Part shown: piece by piece, positions 45,802 through 54,447 of the stretch
Numbering within the stretch: the first letter of the stretch is position 1
How the letters are laid out: every line of letters starts with the position of its first letter
Assembly (NCBI RefSeq): GCF_029873215.1
Contig: NZ_CP123620.1
Span: forward strand, 3,844,001-3,908,000
DNA length: 64,000 nt
From: Nocardioides sp. BP30
Lineage (GTDB): Bacteria > Actinomycetota > Actinomycetes > Propionibacteriales > Nocardioidaceae
Direction of reading: 5' to 3'
The notes under the pieces: model-generated
What the model saw: only the letters and a program-made list of their open reading frames with translations
Database searches by the model: none
What the model was told of the DNA's origin: nothing
Program-made: the position numbers and the translations under genes

Positions 45802-46286
45802 CGGGCGCCGTCCTCGCGCACCCAGTCCCCCGACTTCCCGCCGCTCTTGGCCTCGACGCGGATGTCGGTGATCACTGCCGCCTTGTCCACTGCCTTGACC
45901 ATGTCGACGACCGTCAGGGCGGCGACGCAGACCGCTGTCAGCGCCTCCATCTCCACGCCGGTGCGGTCAGCGGTGCGCACGGTGGCGCTGATCTCCACGG
46001 CGTCGTCGGCCACCGCCAGCTCGACCGCGACGCCGGACAGCGCCAACGGGTGGCACAGCGGCACCAGGTCGGGGGTGCGCTTGGCGCCCATGATGCCGGC
46101 GATCCTGGCCACCGCCAGCGCGTCTCCCTTCGGCACGCCCTCCCCGCGCAGCAGCCGCACCACCTCCGGCGAGACGAGCACCCGGCCCGAGGCGGTCGCC
46201 GCGCGCGCCGTCACTCCCTTGGCCGTCACGTCGACCATCCGGGCCGCCCCGCTCTCGTCGAGGTGGGTCAGCCGGTCGCCGGCCAT
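45798..46286 (-). CDS. moaC: cyclic pyranopterin monophosphate synthase
   Basis: 162-residue MoaC that completes cPMP formation in molybdenum-cofactor synthesis. Conserved motifs are [78 protein letters not shown] and the terminal [13 protein letters not shown] 46286 is one base inside glp (TGATG). The moaA partner is not in this window. Confidence 0.96.
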   Translation of the reverse strand: MAGDRLTHLDESGAARMVDVTAKGVTARAATASGRVLVSPEVVRLLRGEGVPKGDALAVARIAGIMGAKRTPDLVPLCHPLALSGVAVELAVADDAVEISATVRTADRTGVEMEALTAVCVAALTVVDMVKAVDKAAVITDIRVEAKSGGKSGDWVREDGAR

Positions 46287-47533
46287 CAGCCGAGCCCGTT
46301 CTCGTGGCCGTGCTCGATCAGCAGCACGTCGACCTCGGCACCCGCCGGCACGGCGGTGACCTCCTCGGGTACGACCAGGAGGCAGTTGGACTCCGCGAGG
46401 CTCCCCAGCATGTGCGAGGCCGGGTTGCCGATCGGCGTCACCACGCCGTCGGCGTACCTGCCCCGCATGTACTGCCGACGACCGGCCGGAGAGCTCATCG
46501 GCACGGACAGGCGTGCCCGGATCGGCGGCCGCCGGTAGGGCTGGAATCCCATCAGGCGGCGCAGCGCCGGTCGGACGAAGACCTCGAAGGAGACGAAGGA
46601 GGAGACCGGGTTGCCCGGCAGGCAGAAGATCGGCACCCGATCCTCGCCGACCAGCCCGAAGCCCTGGGGCTTGCCCGGCTGCATGCTCACCGGACCGAAC
46701 CACACACCGTCGGGGGTCAGGGCCTCCTTGACCACGTCGTAGTCGCCCTGGCTGACCCCGCCCGAGGTGATCACCAGGTCCGCGCGCACGAGCTGGTCGT
46801 GCAGGGCCGTCCGGAACGCGTGCGGCTCGTCGGGCACGATCCCCACCCGGAACGCGATCGCGCCGGCCGCCCGGGCCGCGGCGGCGAGGAGGTAGGAGTT
46901 GCTGTCGTAGATCGAGTCGTGGCCGAGGGGCTGGCCGGGCTCGCGCAGCTCGGAACCGGTCGAGATGACCACCACGCGCGGGCGCGGCCGGACCGACACG
47001 GTGGCCCGTCCGACGGCGGCGAGCAGGCCGAGGTGCCGGGCGTCGAGGACGGTGCCCTCGACAACGACCAGGTCACCCTCGGCCACGTCCCCGCCGGCCC
47101 GGCGCACGTGCTGGCCCTCCTCGCGCGGCGCCTCGCTGATCAGGACCTGGCCCACGCCGCGGTCGGTCGCCTCGTAGGGGACGATCGTGTCGGCGCCCGT
47201 CGGCACCGGTGCCCCGGTCATGATCTTGACCGCCGTGCCGGGTGCGAGCGCGTGCACCCTGGCGGTGCCTGCGCCGATCTCGCCGACGACCGGCAGTTGG
47301 AGCGGACCCTCCGGGCTGGCGTCGGCGACGTCGTCGAAGCGCACGGCGTAACCGTCCATCGCCGAGTTGTCGAAGCCGGGCAGCGAGACGGACGCGTGCA
47401 CGTCCTCGGCACAGGCCAGACCGAGGGCGTCCATCAGCGGCTGCGGGAACGCGGCCATCGGCTCGACCGCCTCGAGGATGCGCTGGCAGTGCTCGTCGGG
47501 GCTGACCGGGACGATGGGCGAGGCTTCCGACAT
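46286..47533 (-). CDS. glp: gephyrin-like molybdopterin molybdotransferase
   Basis: 415-residue MoeA-family enzyme that inserts molybdate into MPT-AMP; in Corynebacterium the homologue Glp also binds FtsZ. Motifs: [90 protein letters not shown] and [22 protein letters not shown]. It lies 25 bases after the UDP-glucose pyrophosphorylase gene and begins the moaC-mogA-acetyltransferase chain with one- or four-base overlaps. A TAGGCT box ends 8 bases before ATG 47533. Confidence 0.92.
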   Translation of the reverse strand: MSEASPIVPVSPDEHCQRILEAVEPMAAFPQPLMDALGLACAEDVHASVSLPGFDNSAMDGYAVRFDDVADASPEGPLQLPVVGEIGAGTARVHALAPGTAVKIMTGAPVPTGADTIVPYEATDRGVGQVLISEAPREEGQHVRRAGGDVAEGDLVVVEGTVLDARHLGLLAAVGRATVSVRPRPRVVVISTGSELREPGQPLGHDSIYDSNSYLLAAAARAAGAIAFRVGIVPDEPHAFRTALHDQLVRADLVITSGGVSQGDYDVVKEALTPDGVWFGPVSMQPGKPQGFGLVGEDRVPIFCLPGNPVSSFVSFEVFVRPALRRLMGFQPYRRPPIRARLSVPMSSPAGRRQYMRGRYADGVVTPIGNPASHMLGSLAESNCLLVVPEEVTAVPAGAEVDVLLIEHGHENGLG

Positions 47534-47541
47534 GTGACGAG

Positions 47542-47547
47542 AGCCTA
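47542..47547 (-). promoter_or_regulatory. -10 box for a leaderless glp transcript
   Basis: TAGGCT on the minus strand ends 8 bases before the glp ATG. No ribosome-binding site is seen in the 25-base gap, so an internal leaderless promoter is possible even within the apparent operon. Confidence 0.4.
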
Positions 47548-47558
47548 CTGGTGCCGGG

Positions 47559-48953
47559 TCAGGCCTTCGCGACCTCGTCGTCGGAGAAGACCGCACCGGC
47601 GTCGATCCGCTGGGCGGCGTCGGTCTCCAGGCTGACGTCACCGAGGATCTGCACGGCCGGGCCGAAGGTCCAGTCGCCCTTGACCCGCAGGGCGCTCGCC
47701 TTGGTCAGCGACGGCGCACCCTCGGGGAAGCGCTTCTCGAACTCGCTGACCACCTTGTAGTAGTCGCCGTCGAGGTCGACGAACGGAACGTCGGTCGCGA
47801 CCTGCTCCAGGGTGAAGCCGTCGCGGATCTCGTAGACGTCCGAGCGCAGCACGAGCAGGTCGTTGGTGGTCTTGACCGGGATGAAGCGGTCCCTGCCCAC
47901 CTCGATCAGCTGGGCGCCCTCGAAGACCTCGATCGCCGAACCCATCGCGGTCTCGACCTGGATCACCTTGGCGGTGGACGGGTCGCTGGGGTCCACCGTC
48001 TTCTCGTTGCGGATCAGCGGTAGGCCCAGGATGCCGTCGCGGGCGTCGAGGGCCTCCTTCATCGCGCGCAGGTCGAACCAGATGTTGTTGGTCGAGCAGT
48101 AGCGGTGCCGGCTCAGGTCCTGCAGCGCCTTCTGGTCCTCCGGCAGGGTCTGGGCCGTCTCGCGCAGGACGATCCTGCCATCGGACTTGCGGCGGGCGAA
48201 GTGACCGCCCTTGCGGTCGGAGGCCGTACGCCGGACCGCCTCGATCGCGAACGGCGCCCCCGAGGAGGCGAACCAGCCCGCGACGTGGGCGTCGGGCACC
48301 GCGCCGAGGTTGTCGGAGTTGGAGACGAAGAGCCGCTCGAACCCCTGCTCCAGCAGCGTGTCCAGCAGGCCCGTGCCCCGCAGCGCCGTGTAGATGTCGC
48401 CGTGCCCGGGCGGACACCACTCCAGGTCGGGGTCCTTGGGCCAGCTCACCGGAACCAGACCGTCGGCGAGCAGCCGCGGCTCCATGTTCTGCCGGAACTC
48501 CAGCGGCAGACCCTCGACCGGCAGGTCCTCGTAGCGGGCCAGCGCGTCGAGCGTGTCCGCCGAGGTGCGGAACGAGTTCATCAGGATCAGCGGCAGCGGC
48601 GCGCCGTAGCTCTGCCGCAGGTGGAGGATCTGCCGCGCGATGATGTCGAGGAAGGACATGCCCCGACGCACGCACAGCAGCGACTTGGCCCGATCCATGC
48701 CCATGGACGTGCCGAGGCCGCCGTTGAGCTTGATGACGGCGGTGGTGCGGATCGCGGCGGCGGCGTCCTCCTCGGAGACCTCCGCATCGGCCAGGGCCGG
48801 CATGTCGACCGGCTCGATCGACTCCTCGGGGATCTTCCCGGTCTCACCGCGCTCGAGCTGCCGGTAGTAGTGCGCGAACGTCTGAACGGCGACCTCGTCG
48901 ACGCCCGCGTCCCGCATCTTCGCTACCGCTGCGGCCAGGCCAGGGCTACCCAT
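47559..48953 (-). CDS. UTP--glucose-1-phosphate uridylyltransferase (eukaryotic-type UDPGP family)
   Basis: 464-residue enzyme that makes UDP-glucose. It belongs to the UDPGP family rather than the smaller GalU type: VIKLNGGLGTSMGMDRAKSLL (UTP loop), LPLILMNSFRTSADTL, EFRQNMEPRLLADGLVPV, WCPPGHGDIYTALRGTGLL, LFVSNSDNLGAVPDAHVAGW, and a C-terminal left-handed beta-helix. ATG 48953 is preferred because a TACGAT box lies 7 bases upstream; an in-frame ATG at 48989 is beyond that promoter. Divergent from the cyclo-ligase. Confidence 0.92.
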   Translation of the reverse strand: MGSPGLAAAVAKMRDAGVDEVAVQTFAHYYRQLERGETGKIPEESIEPVDMPALADAEVSEEDAAAAIRTTAVIKLNGGLGTSMGMDRAKSLLCVRRGMSFLDIIARQILHLRQSYGAPLPLILMNSFRTSADTLDALARYEDLPVEGLPLEFRQNMEPRLLADGLVPVSWPKDPDLEWCPPGHGDIYTALRGTGLLDTLLEQGFERLFVSNSDNLGAVPDAHVAGWFASSGAPFAIEAVRRTASDRKGGHFARRKSDGRIVLRETAQTLPEDQKALQDLSRHRYCSTNNIWFDLRAMKEALDARDGILGLPLIRNEKTVDPSDPSTAKVIQVETAMGSAIEVFEGAQLIEVGRDRFIPVKTTNDLLVLRSDVYEIRDGFTLEQVATDVPFVDLDGDYYKVVSEFEKRFPEGAPSLTKASALRVKGDWTFGPAVQILGDVSLETDAAQRIDAGAVFSDDEVAKA

Positions 48954-48960
48954 GGGGTCG

Positions 48961-48970
48961 ATCGTAGGCT
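48961..48970. promoter_or_regulatory. overlapping divergent -10 boxes for the pyrophosphorylase and cyclo-ligase genes
   Basis: ATCGTAGGCT contains TACGAT on the minus strand (48961-48966) and TAGGCT on the plus strand (48965-48970), which share TA. They end 7 and 6 bases before the starts at 48953 (minus) and 48977 (plus). Same geometry as 5731-5740. Confidence 0.5.
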
Positions 48971-48976
48971 GGCGGT

Positions 48977-49603
48977 GTGGCTGATCCACAAACTCCTCCT
49001 GGTTCTGGTCCCCCGCACCACAACGGATGGGCGAAGCTCGCGCTACGCGATCAGCTGCTCACGGCACGTCACCGGCTGGACCTGACCCAGATCGGCGAAG
49101 CCGCTCGAGGCCTGGCCGGCCAGTTGCTCGCGCTTCCCGAGATCCGCCGGTCGGCGACCGTGGCGGCCTACGTCTCCGTCGGCAACGAACCAGGTACAGG
49201 TCCCCTGATCGACGCGCTCCAAACATCGGGCCGACGGATCCTGCTGCCACGCGTGCTGCCCGACAACGATCTCGAATGGAGCGCGTACGCCGGACCCGGC
49301 TCGCTGCAGCGCGGGCCTCGCGGGATCCTCGAGCCCGACGGACCACCGCTGGGTGTGGAAGCGATCGCGGGCGCCGACGCCGTCCTGGTACCGGGGCTGG
49401 CCGTGGACGGCCGCGGCTTCCGGCTGGGTCGCGGCGGCGGCTCCTACGACCGTGCGCTGGGCCGGGTGCCGCGGGGGACGTTCACCTGCGTGCTGCTCTA
49501 CGACACCGAGGTCGGCCTCGACGTACCCGTCGAGCCGCACGACCGGCCGGTGACGGCGGCGGTCACCCCCTCGGGAATCACACGGCTGCGTCCGACGCTG
49601 TAA
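48977..49603 (+). CDS. 5-formyltetrahydrofolate cyclo-ligase
   Basis: 208-residue enzyme that converts 5-formyl-THF to methenyl-THF with ATP. Motifs: KLALRDQLLTARHRLD (ATP-binding basic start), VAAYVSVGNEPGTGPLIDAL, ILLPRVLPDNDLEWSAY, GPRGILEPDGPP, VLVPGLAVDGRGFRLGRGGGSYDRAL and DRPVTAAVTPSG. GTG 48977 lies 6 bases after a -10-like TAGGCT, so it is probably leaderless. Confidence 0.93.
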   Translation: MADPQTPPGSGPPHHNGWAKLALRDQLLTARHRLDLTQIGEAARGLAGQLLALPEIRRSATVAAYVSVGNEPGTGPLIDALQTSGRRILLPRVLPDNDLEWSAYAGPGSLQRGPRGILEPDGPPLGVEAIAGADAVLVPGLAVDGRGFRLGRGGGSYDRALGRVPRGTFTCVLLYDTEVGLDVPVEPHDRPVTAAVTPSGITRLRPTL

Positions 49604-49641
49604 ACTGGCAGTCGTATCCGTCGAGTGCTAACGGGAGAGTC

Positions 49642-49914
49642 GTGCCCACCTACCAGTACGCCTGCACCGAGTGCGGCCACGCCTTCGAACAGGTCCAGAG
49701 CTTCTCCGAGGACTCCCTCACCGTCTGCCCCGAGTGCAGCGGCCGCCTGCGCAAGGTCTTCAGCGCCGCGGGCGTCGTGTTCAAGGGATCGGGCTTCTAT
49801 CGGACCGACAGCCGCTCCTCCGGCGGCTCGTCGGCGAGCCCGTCGGGCAGCTCATCGGGCAGCTCATCGGGCGGCTCCTCGACCGCTGCCGCCTCGCCCG
49901 CCAGCAGCGACTGA
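49642..49914 (+). CDS. FmdB-family zinc-ribbon protein
   Basis: 90-residue protein with a zinc ribbon YQYACTECGHAFEQVQSF and LTVCPECSGRLRKVF (two CxxC pairs), then VVFKGSGFYRTDSR, the FmdB-family pattern. The C-terminal third is Ser/Gly-rich low complexity with a repeated SSGSSSG unit. Role unknown; family members are often called putative regulatory proteins. GTG 49642 follows GGGAGA. Confidence 0.88.
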   Translation: MPTYQYACTECGHAFEQVQSFSEDSLTVCPECSGRLRKVFSAAGVVFKGSGFYRTDSRSSGGSSASPSGSSSGSSSGGSSTAAASPASSD

Positions 49915-49990
49915 GTCCTTCGTCCACCGGGCGCCGCGTGCGGGTGCCCGGGCCTGTGGATGACGCGACGCACGGTCCGGCGGATCGTCC

Positions 49991-49996
49991 TACCGT
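49991..49996 (+). promoter_or_regulatory. -10 box for the leaderless SAF-domain gene
   Basis: TACCGT ends 6 bases before GTG 50003, with no room for a ribosome-binding site. Confidence 0.45.
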
Positions 49997-50002
49997 CGTG
50001 GC

Positions 50003-50671
50003 GTGACCTCCATTCTCGGGACCCTCCGCCGCACGACACGACAGCTGCGTCGCCGTGTGCTGACCCACCGCCGGCTGCTGGCCGGCGGCCTGGCCCTGAC
50101 CGCCGTGGTGCTCGGCCTGCAGGCCGCGCGCCCCTCGCCGCCCGCGACGGCCGCGCTGATCGTCGCCCGGCACGACCTGCCGGCGGGCGCGGTGCTGAGC
50201 GCCGCGGACCTGACGAGCGTGGCGGTGCCGCCCGACGCGATTCCCGCCGGGACGGTGCGCCGGGCCGCCGGGCGCATCCTGGCCACCCCGCTGCACCGCG
50301 GGGAGCCGCTCACCGATCTCCGGCTGGTCGGACCCGCACTGACCCAGGGACACCCCGACCTGGTGGCGGTGCCGATCCGGCTGCCCGACGCCGGCATGGC
50401 CGCCCTGCTCCGGGTGGGTGATCGCATCCGGCTGCTCGCCACCGATCCCCAGGGCAGCGACGCGCCGGTGGCCGTCACCACCGTCGCCGAGGATGCGCTC
50501 GTCCTCGCCCTTCCGGCTGCGGACGACGGGACAGCGGCGAAAACCTCCTCGACCGGCGTCACGAGCGCGCTCGGCGGCCGTCTCGTGGTCGTGGGAGTCA
50601 TCGAGAGCGAGGTCGACCGCGTCACGTCGGCAGCGGTGAGGGACTTCCTCACCTATGCCTACCCCCACTAG
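50003..50671 (+). CDS. SAF-domain protein, CpaB/RcpC-like
   Basis: 222 residues. N-terminal basic segment, one membrane helix (RRLLAGGLALTAVVLGLQA), then a SAF domain (LIVARHDLPAGAVLSAADLT, VRRAAGRILATPLHRGEPLTD) and a small RcpC-like beta domain (VAVPIRLPDAGMAALLRVGDRIRLL, RLVVVGVIE). CpaB/RcpC proteins act in Flp/Tad pilus assembly outside the membrane, but no other pilus gene is in this window, so its partner is unknown. Confidence 0.8.
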   Translation: MTSILGTLRRTTRQLRRRVLTHRRLLAGGLALTAVVLGLQAARPSPPATAALIVARHDLPAGAVLSAADLTSVAVPPDAIPAGTVRRAAGRILATPLHRGEPLTDLRLVGPALTQGHPDLVAVPIRLPDAGMAALLRVGDRIRLLATDPQGSDAPVAVTTVAEDALVLALPAADDGTAAKTSSTGVTSALGGRLVVVGVIESEVDRVTSAAVRDFLTYAYPH

Positions 50672-50732
50672 GGTCGAGGCGCTTCCTCTCGGGGAGATCT
50701 CCCCTCCTCCGACGATTCGAAAGAGATGTGAG

Positions 50733-51092
50733 ATGAGCGGCTTCAAGAAGTTCCTGTTGCAGGGCGACCTGGTGGCCCTCGCCGTCGCCTTCATCATCGG
50801 CGGCGCCTTCGCCACGGTGGTCAAGTCGCTGGTGGCGGTGATCATGGACCTGATCGGCAAGGCCGGCGGCACACCCAACTTCTCCAGCTACACCCCGCAC
50901 GGCGTGCACGTCGGCGCCTTCATCACCGCCCTGATCTCGTTCGTGATCCTGGCGGCGGTCGTCTACTTCTTCATCGTGGTGCCCTACACCAGGGCCAAGG
51001 AGCGCTTCTTCCCGACGCCTCCCGCCGCCGAGGGTGCTACCACCGAGTCCCTGCTCGCCGAGATCCGCGACCTGCTCGCCGCGCGGCAGTGA
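50733..51092 (+). CDS. mscL: large-conductance mechanosensitive channel
   Basis: 119-residue MscL. It begins FKKFLLQGDLVALAVAFIIGGAFATVVKSLV (amphipathic helix and TM1 with the gate-forming small residues), an external loop (GGTPNFSSYTPHGVHVGA), TM2 (FITALISFVILAAVVYFFIVVPY) and the cytoplasmic helix TTESLLAEIRDLLAARQ. It is slightly shorter than E. coli MscL because of a short external loop. ATG 50733 has AGAG upstream. Confidence 0.93.
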   Translation: MSGFKKFLLQGDLVALAVAFIIGGAFATVVKSLVAVIMDLIGKAGGTPNFSSYTPHGVHVGAFITALISFVILAAVVYFFIVVPYTRAKERFFPTPPAAEGATTESLLAEIRDLLAARQ

Positions 51093-51121
51093 CCGACTGA
51101 CCGGCCCTCACCGGTGCCGTC

Positions 51122-51364
51122 TCACCCGCCGTGGTGGGGCGGCACCTGTGCCTTCAGCCAGTCGTCGGAGCTGGGCGGGGCGCCGCGCTCCTCCCGCTCG
51201 TCGCGCGTGGTCTCGGGCAGTACGTCGCCGAAGATCTCGGCCAGGCGTCGCCGGCGCACCCACTCCGGCTCGGCCGGCTGCTCGGCCGGCTCCTCGGTCG
51301 GCTGCTCGGTCGGCTGCTCGGTCGGCTGGGGGTCGGACTCCCCACCCGGGCTGACCTCGCTCAC
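51122..51364 (-). CDS. small acidic protein downstream of the LCP gene
   Basis: 80-residue protein. The first third is a PTEQ/PAEQ repeat (about six 4-residue units, 12-base DNA repeat at roughly 51270-51330), followed by EWVRRRRLAEIFGDVLPETT and DDWLKAQVPPHHGG, which looks conserved. GTG 51364 overlaps the LCP stop by GTGA, so the two are coupled. Function unknown. Confidence 0.65.
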   Translation of the reverse strand: MSEVSPGGESDPQPTEQPTEQPTEEPAEQPAEPEWVRRRRLAEIFGDVLPETTRDEREERGAPPSSDDWLKAQVPPHHGG

Positions 51365-52728
51365 GTGCAGAGTCCGGCCTGCTCCAGCGCGGCCGTGTCC
51401 TGCGCGGATCGGGTCGAGGAACCCGACGGCGTACCGGATCCGCTGGCGCTGCCGCTTGGCGAGTCGCTCGCGCTGGGCGAGGCACTGGCGCTGGGAGAGG
51501 TGCTCGCGCTGCTGCCGGCACCCGCTGTCGGAGACGCGGTGGCGGTGCCGGGGAGGTTGCTGACGTTGATGGAGCCCGCCGTCAGCGAGCGCGAGAGCGG
51601 CTTGTCGTGCTTGATCGCGTTCCAGACCTGGGCCGCCTCGGGCCGCCAGACGACGCGGCCGGGGTAGGCGGTGGAGTAGGCCCACGGGACCGTGACGAAC
51701 TTGATCTTGTTCATCCCGATGCCCTTGAACTCGGTGGCCAGCCCGGCGATCTTCGAGAGGTTCTTCAAGCCGGGGTCGACGGTCAGGGACTTGGTCGCGG
51801 CATCGAGGAACTTGACCACCTTGACCGGGTTGGTCAGCGTGTTGGACGACAGCACCGCGTTGACCATCGAGCCGACGAAGGCCTGCTGGCGCTTGATCCG
51901 GCCCAGGTCGGTGCCGTCAGTGCCCGGGACGTGCCGGATGCGGACGTACTGCAGGGCCTGATTGCCCGAGATCTTGCGGGTGCCCGCCTTGAGGTAGATG
52001 CCGTGCGCGCGGTCGTCCCAGGTGTTCGGGATGCAGACGTTCACCCCGCCGATCGCGTCGACCATGGACTTGAAGCCCTCGAAGTTGACCACGACGAAGT
52101 GGTCGATCTTGATCCCGGTCAGGTTCTGGATCTGGGAGATGGTGCAGGCCGGACCGCCGACGGAGAAGGCGGCGTTCCACATCTGCGCCGTCGCGGCCGG
52201 ACTCACCGAGCCGGAGGAGGTCTTGCAGGCCGGCCGGTCGACGATCGAGTCGCGCGGGATGCTGATGCCGTACGCCCGCTTCCGGTCCGCCGAGAGGTGG
52301 ATCAGGATGGTGGTGTCCGAGCGCTGACCACCCTTGGTGAGCCCGTCCACGTCGCAGCCCGAGCAGTCCCGGCTGTCCGAGCCCATCACGAGGATGTTGA
52401 GCGGCTTCTTCGGGCCGGCGACCGCGAGCGCCGTCGGCTGGTCGCCGATGATGTCCTTGCCGGCGTCGTAGACGTGCAGGTTGCCGTTGAGGTGGCGGTA
52501 GAGGTACGCCGCCGACAGCCCGGTGACCAGTGCCAGCGCCACCACCGTCGAGACGAGCACCTTCAGCACCGTGTGCCGGGTGCGCGCCTTGGCACGGCGC
52601 TTGCCGGCGATGCTGGTCCGCCGACGGGCGACGGGCCGGGTGGCGTCAGGGGCGACCGGTCGACCCCGGACCGGGTCGGGAGCGATGCCCGGGGCAGCCG
52701 TGGGTTCCAGCTGCTCTGCGTCGGACAT
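51361..52728 (-). CDS. LytR-CpsA-Psr family cell-wall glycopolymer transferase
   Basis: 455-residue LCP protein that attaches wall glycopolymers to peptidoglycan outside the membrane. A basic cytoplasmic N-terminus and one helix (HTVLKVLVSTVVALALVTGLSAAYLY) precede the LCP domain: NILVMGSDSRD, GQRSDTTILIHLSADRKRAYGISIPRDS (catalytic Arg/Asp loop), IDHFVVVNFEGFKSMVDAIGGVNVCIP, ALQYVRIRHVPGTDGTDLGRIKRQQAFV. The C-terminal 60 residues are a Ser/Ala/Gly-rich low-complexity tail ending QAGLCT. Confidence 0.93.
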   Translation of the reverse strand: MSDAEQLEPTAAPGIAPDPVRGRPVAPDATRPVARRRTSIAGKRRAKARTRHTVLKVLVSTVVALALVTGLSAAYLYRHLNGNLHVYDAGKDIIGDQPTALAVAGPKKPLNILVMGSDSRDCSGCDVDGLTKGGQRSDTTILIHLSADRKRAYGISIPRDSIVDRPACKTSSGSVSPAATAQMWNAAFSVGGPACTISQIQNLTGIKIDHFVVVNFEGFKSMVDAIGGVNVCIPNTWDDRAHGIYLKAGTRKISGNQALQYVRIRHVPGTDGTDLGRIKRQQAFVGSMVNAVLSSNTLTNPVKVVKFLDAATKSLTVDPGLKNLSKIAGLATEFKGIGMNKIKFVTVPWAYSTAYPGRVVWRPEAAQVWNAIKHDKPLSRSLTAGSINVSNLPGTATASPTAGAGSSASTSPSASASPSASDSPSGSASGSGTPSGSSTRSAQDTAALEQAGLCT

Positions 52729-52865
52729 TGATCACCGTCACTCGTCTCGGATGGTCGCGGGGGCGCCGTTGACCCTACGTGCGACCTCCAAGTGTGCGGG
52801 CGAGTGCCGAGAAGCCAAAAATGTCGACGCACCGCCCGCGGCAGGAGCCGTGTCGGCGGGTGAGA

Positions 52866-52941
52866 TGGTGCCCCAGGCCAGAGTCGAACTGGCGACCTTT
52901 CGCTTAGGAGGCGGCTGCTCTATCCACTGAGCTACTGGGGC
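52866..52941 (-). tRNA. tRNA-Arg (anticodon CCT)
   Basis: Minus-strand cloverleaf: acceptor GCCCCAG/CTGGGGC, D-arm GCTC-AGTGGATA-GAGC, anticodon loop CTCCTAA (anticodon CCT, reads AGG), T-arm GCCAG-TTCGACT-CTGGC, and an encoded CCA at 52866-52868. The anticodon stem reads GCCGC against GCGAA, so the two outermost pairs (27-43 and 28-42) are mismatched. Confidence 0.92.
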
Positions 52942-53026
52942 GTGCCGTGATCGGCGCGCACATCCTGCCACCTCCACGTACCGAGGTTGAAGCCGGCGCT
53001 CGCGCGGGAGCGCCCGACGACCCGGC

Positions 53027-53284
53027 TCAGTGGTTGCGCAGCGCGGAGATCAGCTCCGACTTCCTCTTCGAGGAGTAGCCGTGCAGCCCCAGCTCCTTGG
53101 CCCGCTTGCGCAGGTCTGCGACCTTCCAATCGTCGTAGGGTGCCGACGTCCCGCCCTTGTGACCGACGGCCTTGCTACCGCGCTTCGCGACGGCGTTGGA
53201 GATCCGGGCGGCCTTCTCCTTCGACGCGCCGTCCTCCCGCAGGTCCTCGTAGAGCTTCTCGTTCTTGATGCTCGGGTTCGGCAT
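53027..53284 (-). CDS. small protein with a Rho-N/SAP-like C-terminus (DUF7218-like)
   Basis: 85 residues. The N-terminal half (NEKLYEDLREDGASKEKAARISNAVAKRG) is basic-acidic helical; the C-terminal half, WKVADLRKRAKELGLHGYSSKRKSELISAL, is a Rho N-terminal or SAP-like helix-extended-helix that often binds nucleic acid. It starts one base after the upstream small membrane gene. Family name from memory; function not known. Confidence 0.7.
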   Translation of the reverse strand: MPNPSIKNEKLYEDLREDGASKEKAARISNAVAKRGSKAVGHKGGTSAPYDDWKVADLRKRAKELGLHGYSSKRKSELISALRNH

Positions 53285-53285
53285 G

Positions 53286-53438
53286 TCACTTCCTCCCGTC
53301 GTCGGGTTCGATGCGCGAGTCGTCGTTCGCCACCTCGCGGGCGCGGCGCCGGTCGGCCAGCGCGGCGAACGCCTGGACCGCACCCGCACCGATCGCGAAG
53401 ATCACGAAGATCACGACGACGATCCACAGTCCGCTCAT
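53286..53438 (-). CDS. 50-residue single-helix membrane protein
   Basis: GLWIVVVIFVIFAIGAGAVQ gives one membrane helix at the N-terminus, then a short basic and acidic tail (ADRRRAREVANDDSR). ATG 53438 overlaps the upstream oxidoreductase stop by ATGA, and the stop is one base before the next ATG, so it sits in a tight operon. Function unknown. Confidence 0.7.
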   Translation of the reverse strand: MSGLWIVVVIFVIFAIGAGAVQAFAALADRRRAREVANDDSRIEPDDGRK

Positions 53439-54427
53439 CGGGCGCTCACCTCCTCTCGACGGGCCGCGCGCTCGCGTACGGCGGGCAGCACCTCGGCGCC
53501 GAAGCGCTTGATCATCTCGCTGTAGTGCGGGCCGATGTCGGCCACGTAGATCTCCTCGAAGCCGGCGTCGACGTACTCCCCGAAGGACTCGATGTGCCGG
53601 TCGATGTCCGGCCCGCAGACCAGGCTCGACCGGGTGGCCTCCTTGGTCACCAGCTGCGCGGCCTGCTCGAAGTGCCGCGGGGTCGGCAGGATCTGCGCCA
53701 GCTCACCGGGCAGCCCCGAGGTCGACCAGAGTCGGTGGGCGTGATCCAGTCCCTCCTCCTCGGTCGGCGCGAAGGCCGCCTTGAAGCCGGCCGCGGCCGG
53801 CTTCCCGCCCGAGGTCTCCCGGAACAGACCGAGCAGCTCGGTGTCGGCGGACGTGGTGATGTAGCCGTCCCCGATCTCACCGGCCAGGCGCGTCGCCGCG
53901 GGCCCGAAGCCGGAGACCCACACCTCGGGCGGTTGCTCCGGCAGCGTGTAGATCCGCGCGTTGTCGACCGTGTAGTGCTCGCCGCGATGATCGACGACCT
54001 CACCGCTCCACAACCGGCGCATCACCTCGACCGACTCCGCCAGCATCTCCCGGCGTACGTCGGCGCCCGGCCAGTAGTGCCCGTGCACGTGCTCGTTGAG
54101 CGCCTCACCGGTGCCGACCCCGAGCCGGAACCGGCCGTCGAGGAGCACCGCCGAGGTCGCCGCCGCCTGCGCGGTGATCACCGGTGAGAGCCGCATGATC
54201 GGGCACGTCACGGCCGTGGTGACCGGCAGCTTGCACACCTGGGAGATCGCGCCGATCGTCGACCAGACGAAGGCGCTCTGGCCCTGCTCGTCGTTCCAGG
54301 GATGGAAGTGGTCGCTGATCCACAGGGCGTCGAAGCCGGCCTCCTCCGCGAGTGCGGCCTGCTCCACAAGCTGGGCGGGCGCGTACTCCTCGCTGGAGAG
54401 GAAGTATCCGATCGTGGGGCCGGTCAT
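53435..54427 (-). CDS. LLM-class F420-dependent oxidoreductase (TIGR03557-like)
   Basis: 330-residue luciferase-like TIM-barrel enzyme expected to use coenzyme F420. Motifs: TIGYFLSSEEYAPAQLVEQAALAEEAGFDALWISDHFHPWNDEQGQS, LGVGTGEALNEHVHG, MRRLWSGEVVDHRGEHYTVDNARIYTLP, VWVSGFGPAATRLAGEIGDGYI. The pattern is that of F420-dependent glucose-6-phosphate dehydrogenase relatives; the substrate is unknown. ATG 54427 is chosen at the conserved start. Confidence 0.87.
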   Translation of the reverse strand: MTGPTIGYFLSSEEYAPAQLVEQAALAEEAGFDALWISDHFHPWNDEQGQSAFVWSTIGAISQVCKLPVTTAVTCPIMRLSPVITAQAAATSAVLLDGRFRLGVGTGEALNEHVHGHYWPGADVRREMLAESVEVMRRLWSGEVVDHRGEHYTVDNARIYTLPEQPPEVWVSGFGPAATRLAGEIGDGYITTSADTELLGLFRETSGGKPAAAGFKAAFAPTEEEGLDHAHRLWSTSGLPGELAQILPTPRHFEQAAQLVTKEATRSSLVCGPDIDRHIESFGEYVDAGFEEIYVADIGPHYSEMIKRFGAEVLPAVRERAARREEVSAR

Positions 54428-54447
54428 GACGGTGAGGTAACCGAGCC

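Noticed and set aside
52740..52865. T-rich stretch (ATTTTTGG) downstream of tRNA-Arg as a terminator
   Set aside because: The preceding GC-rich sequence does not form a clean stem next to the T run.
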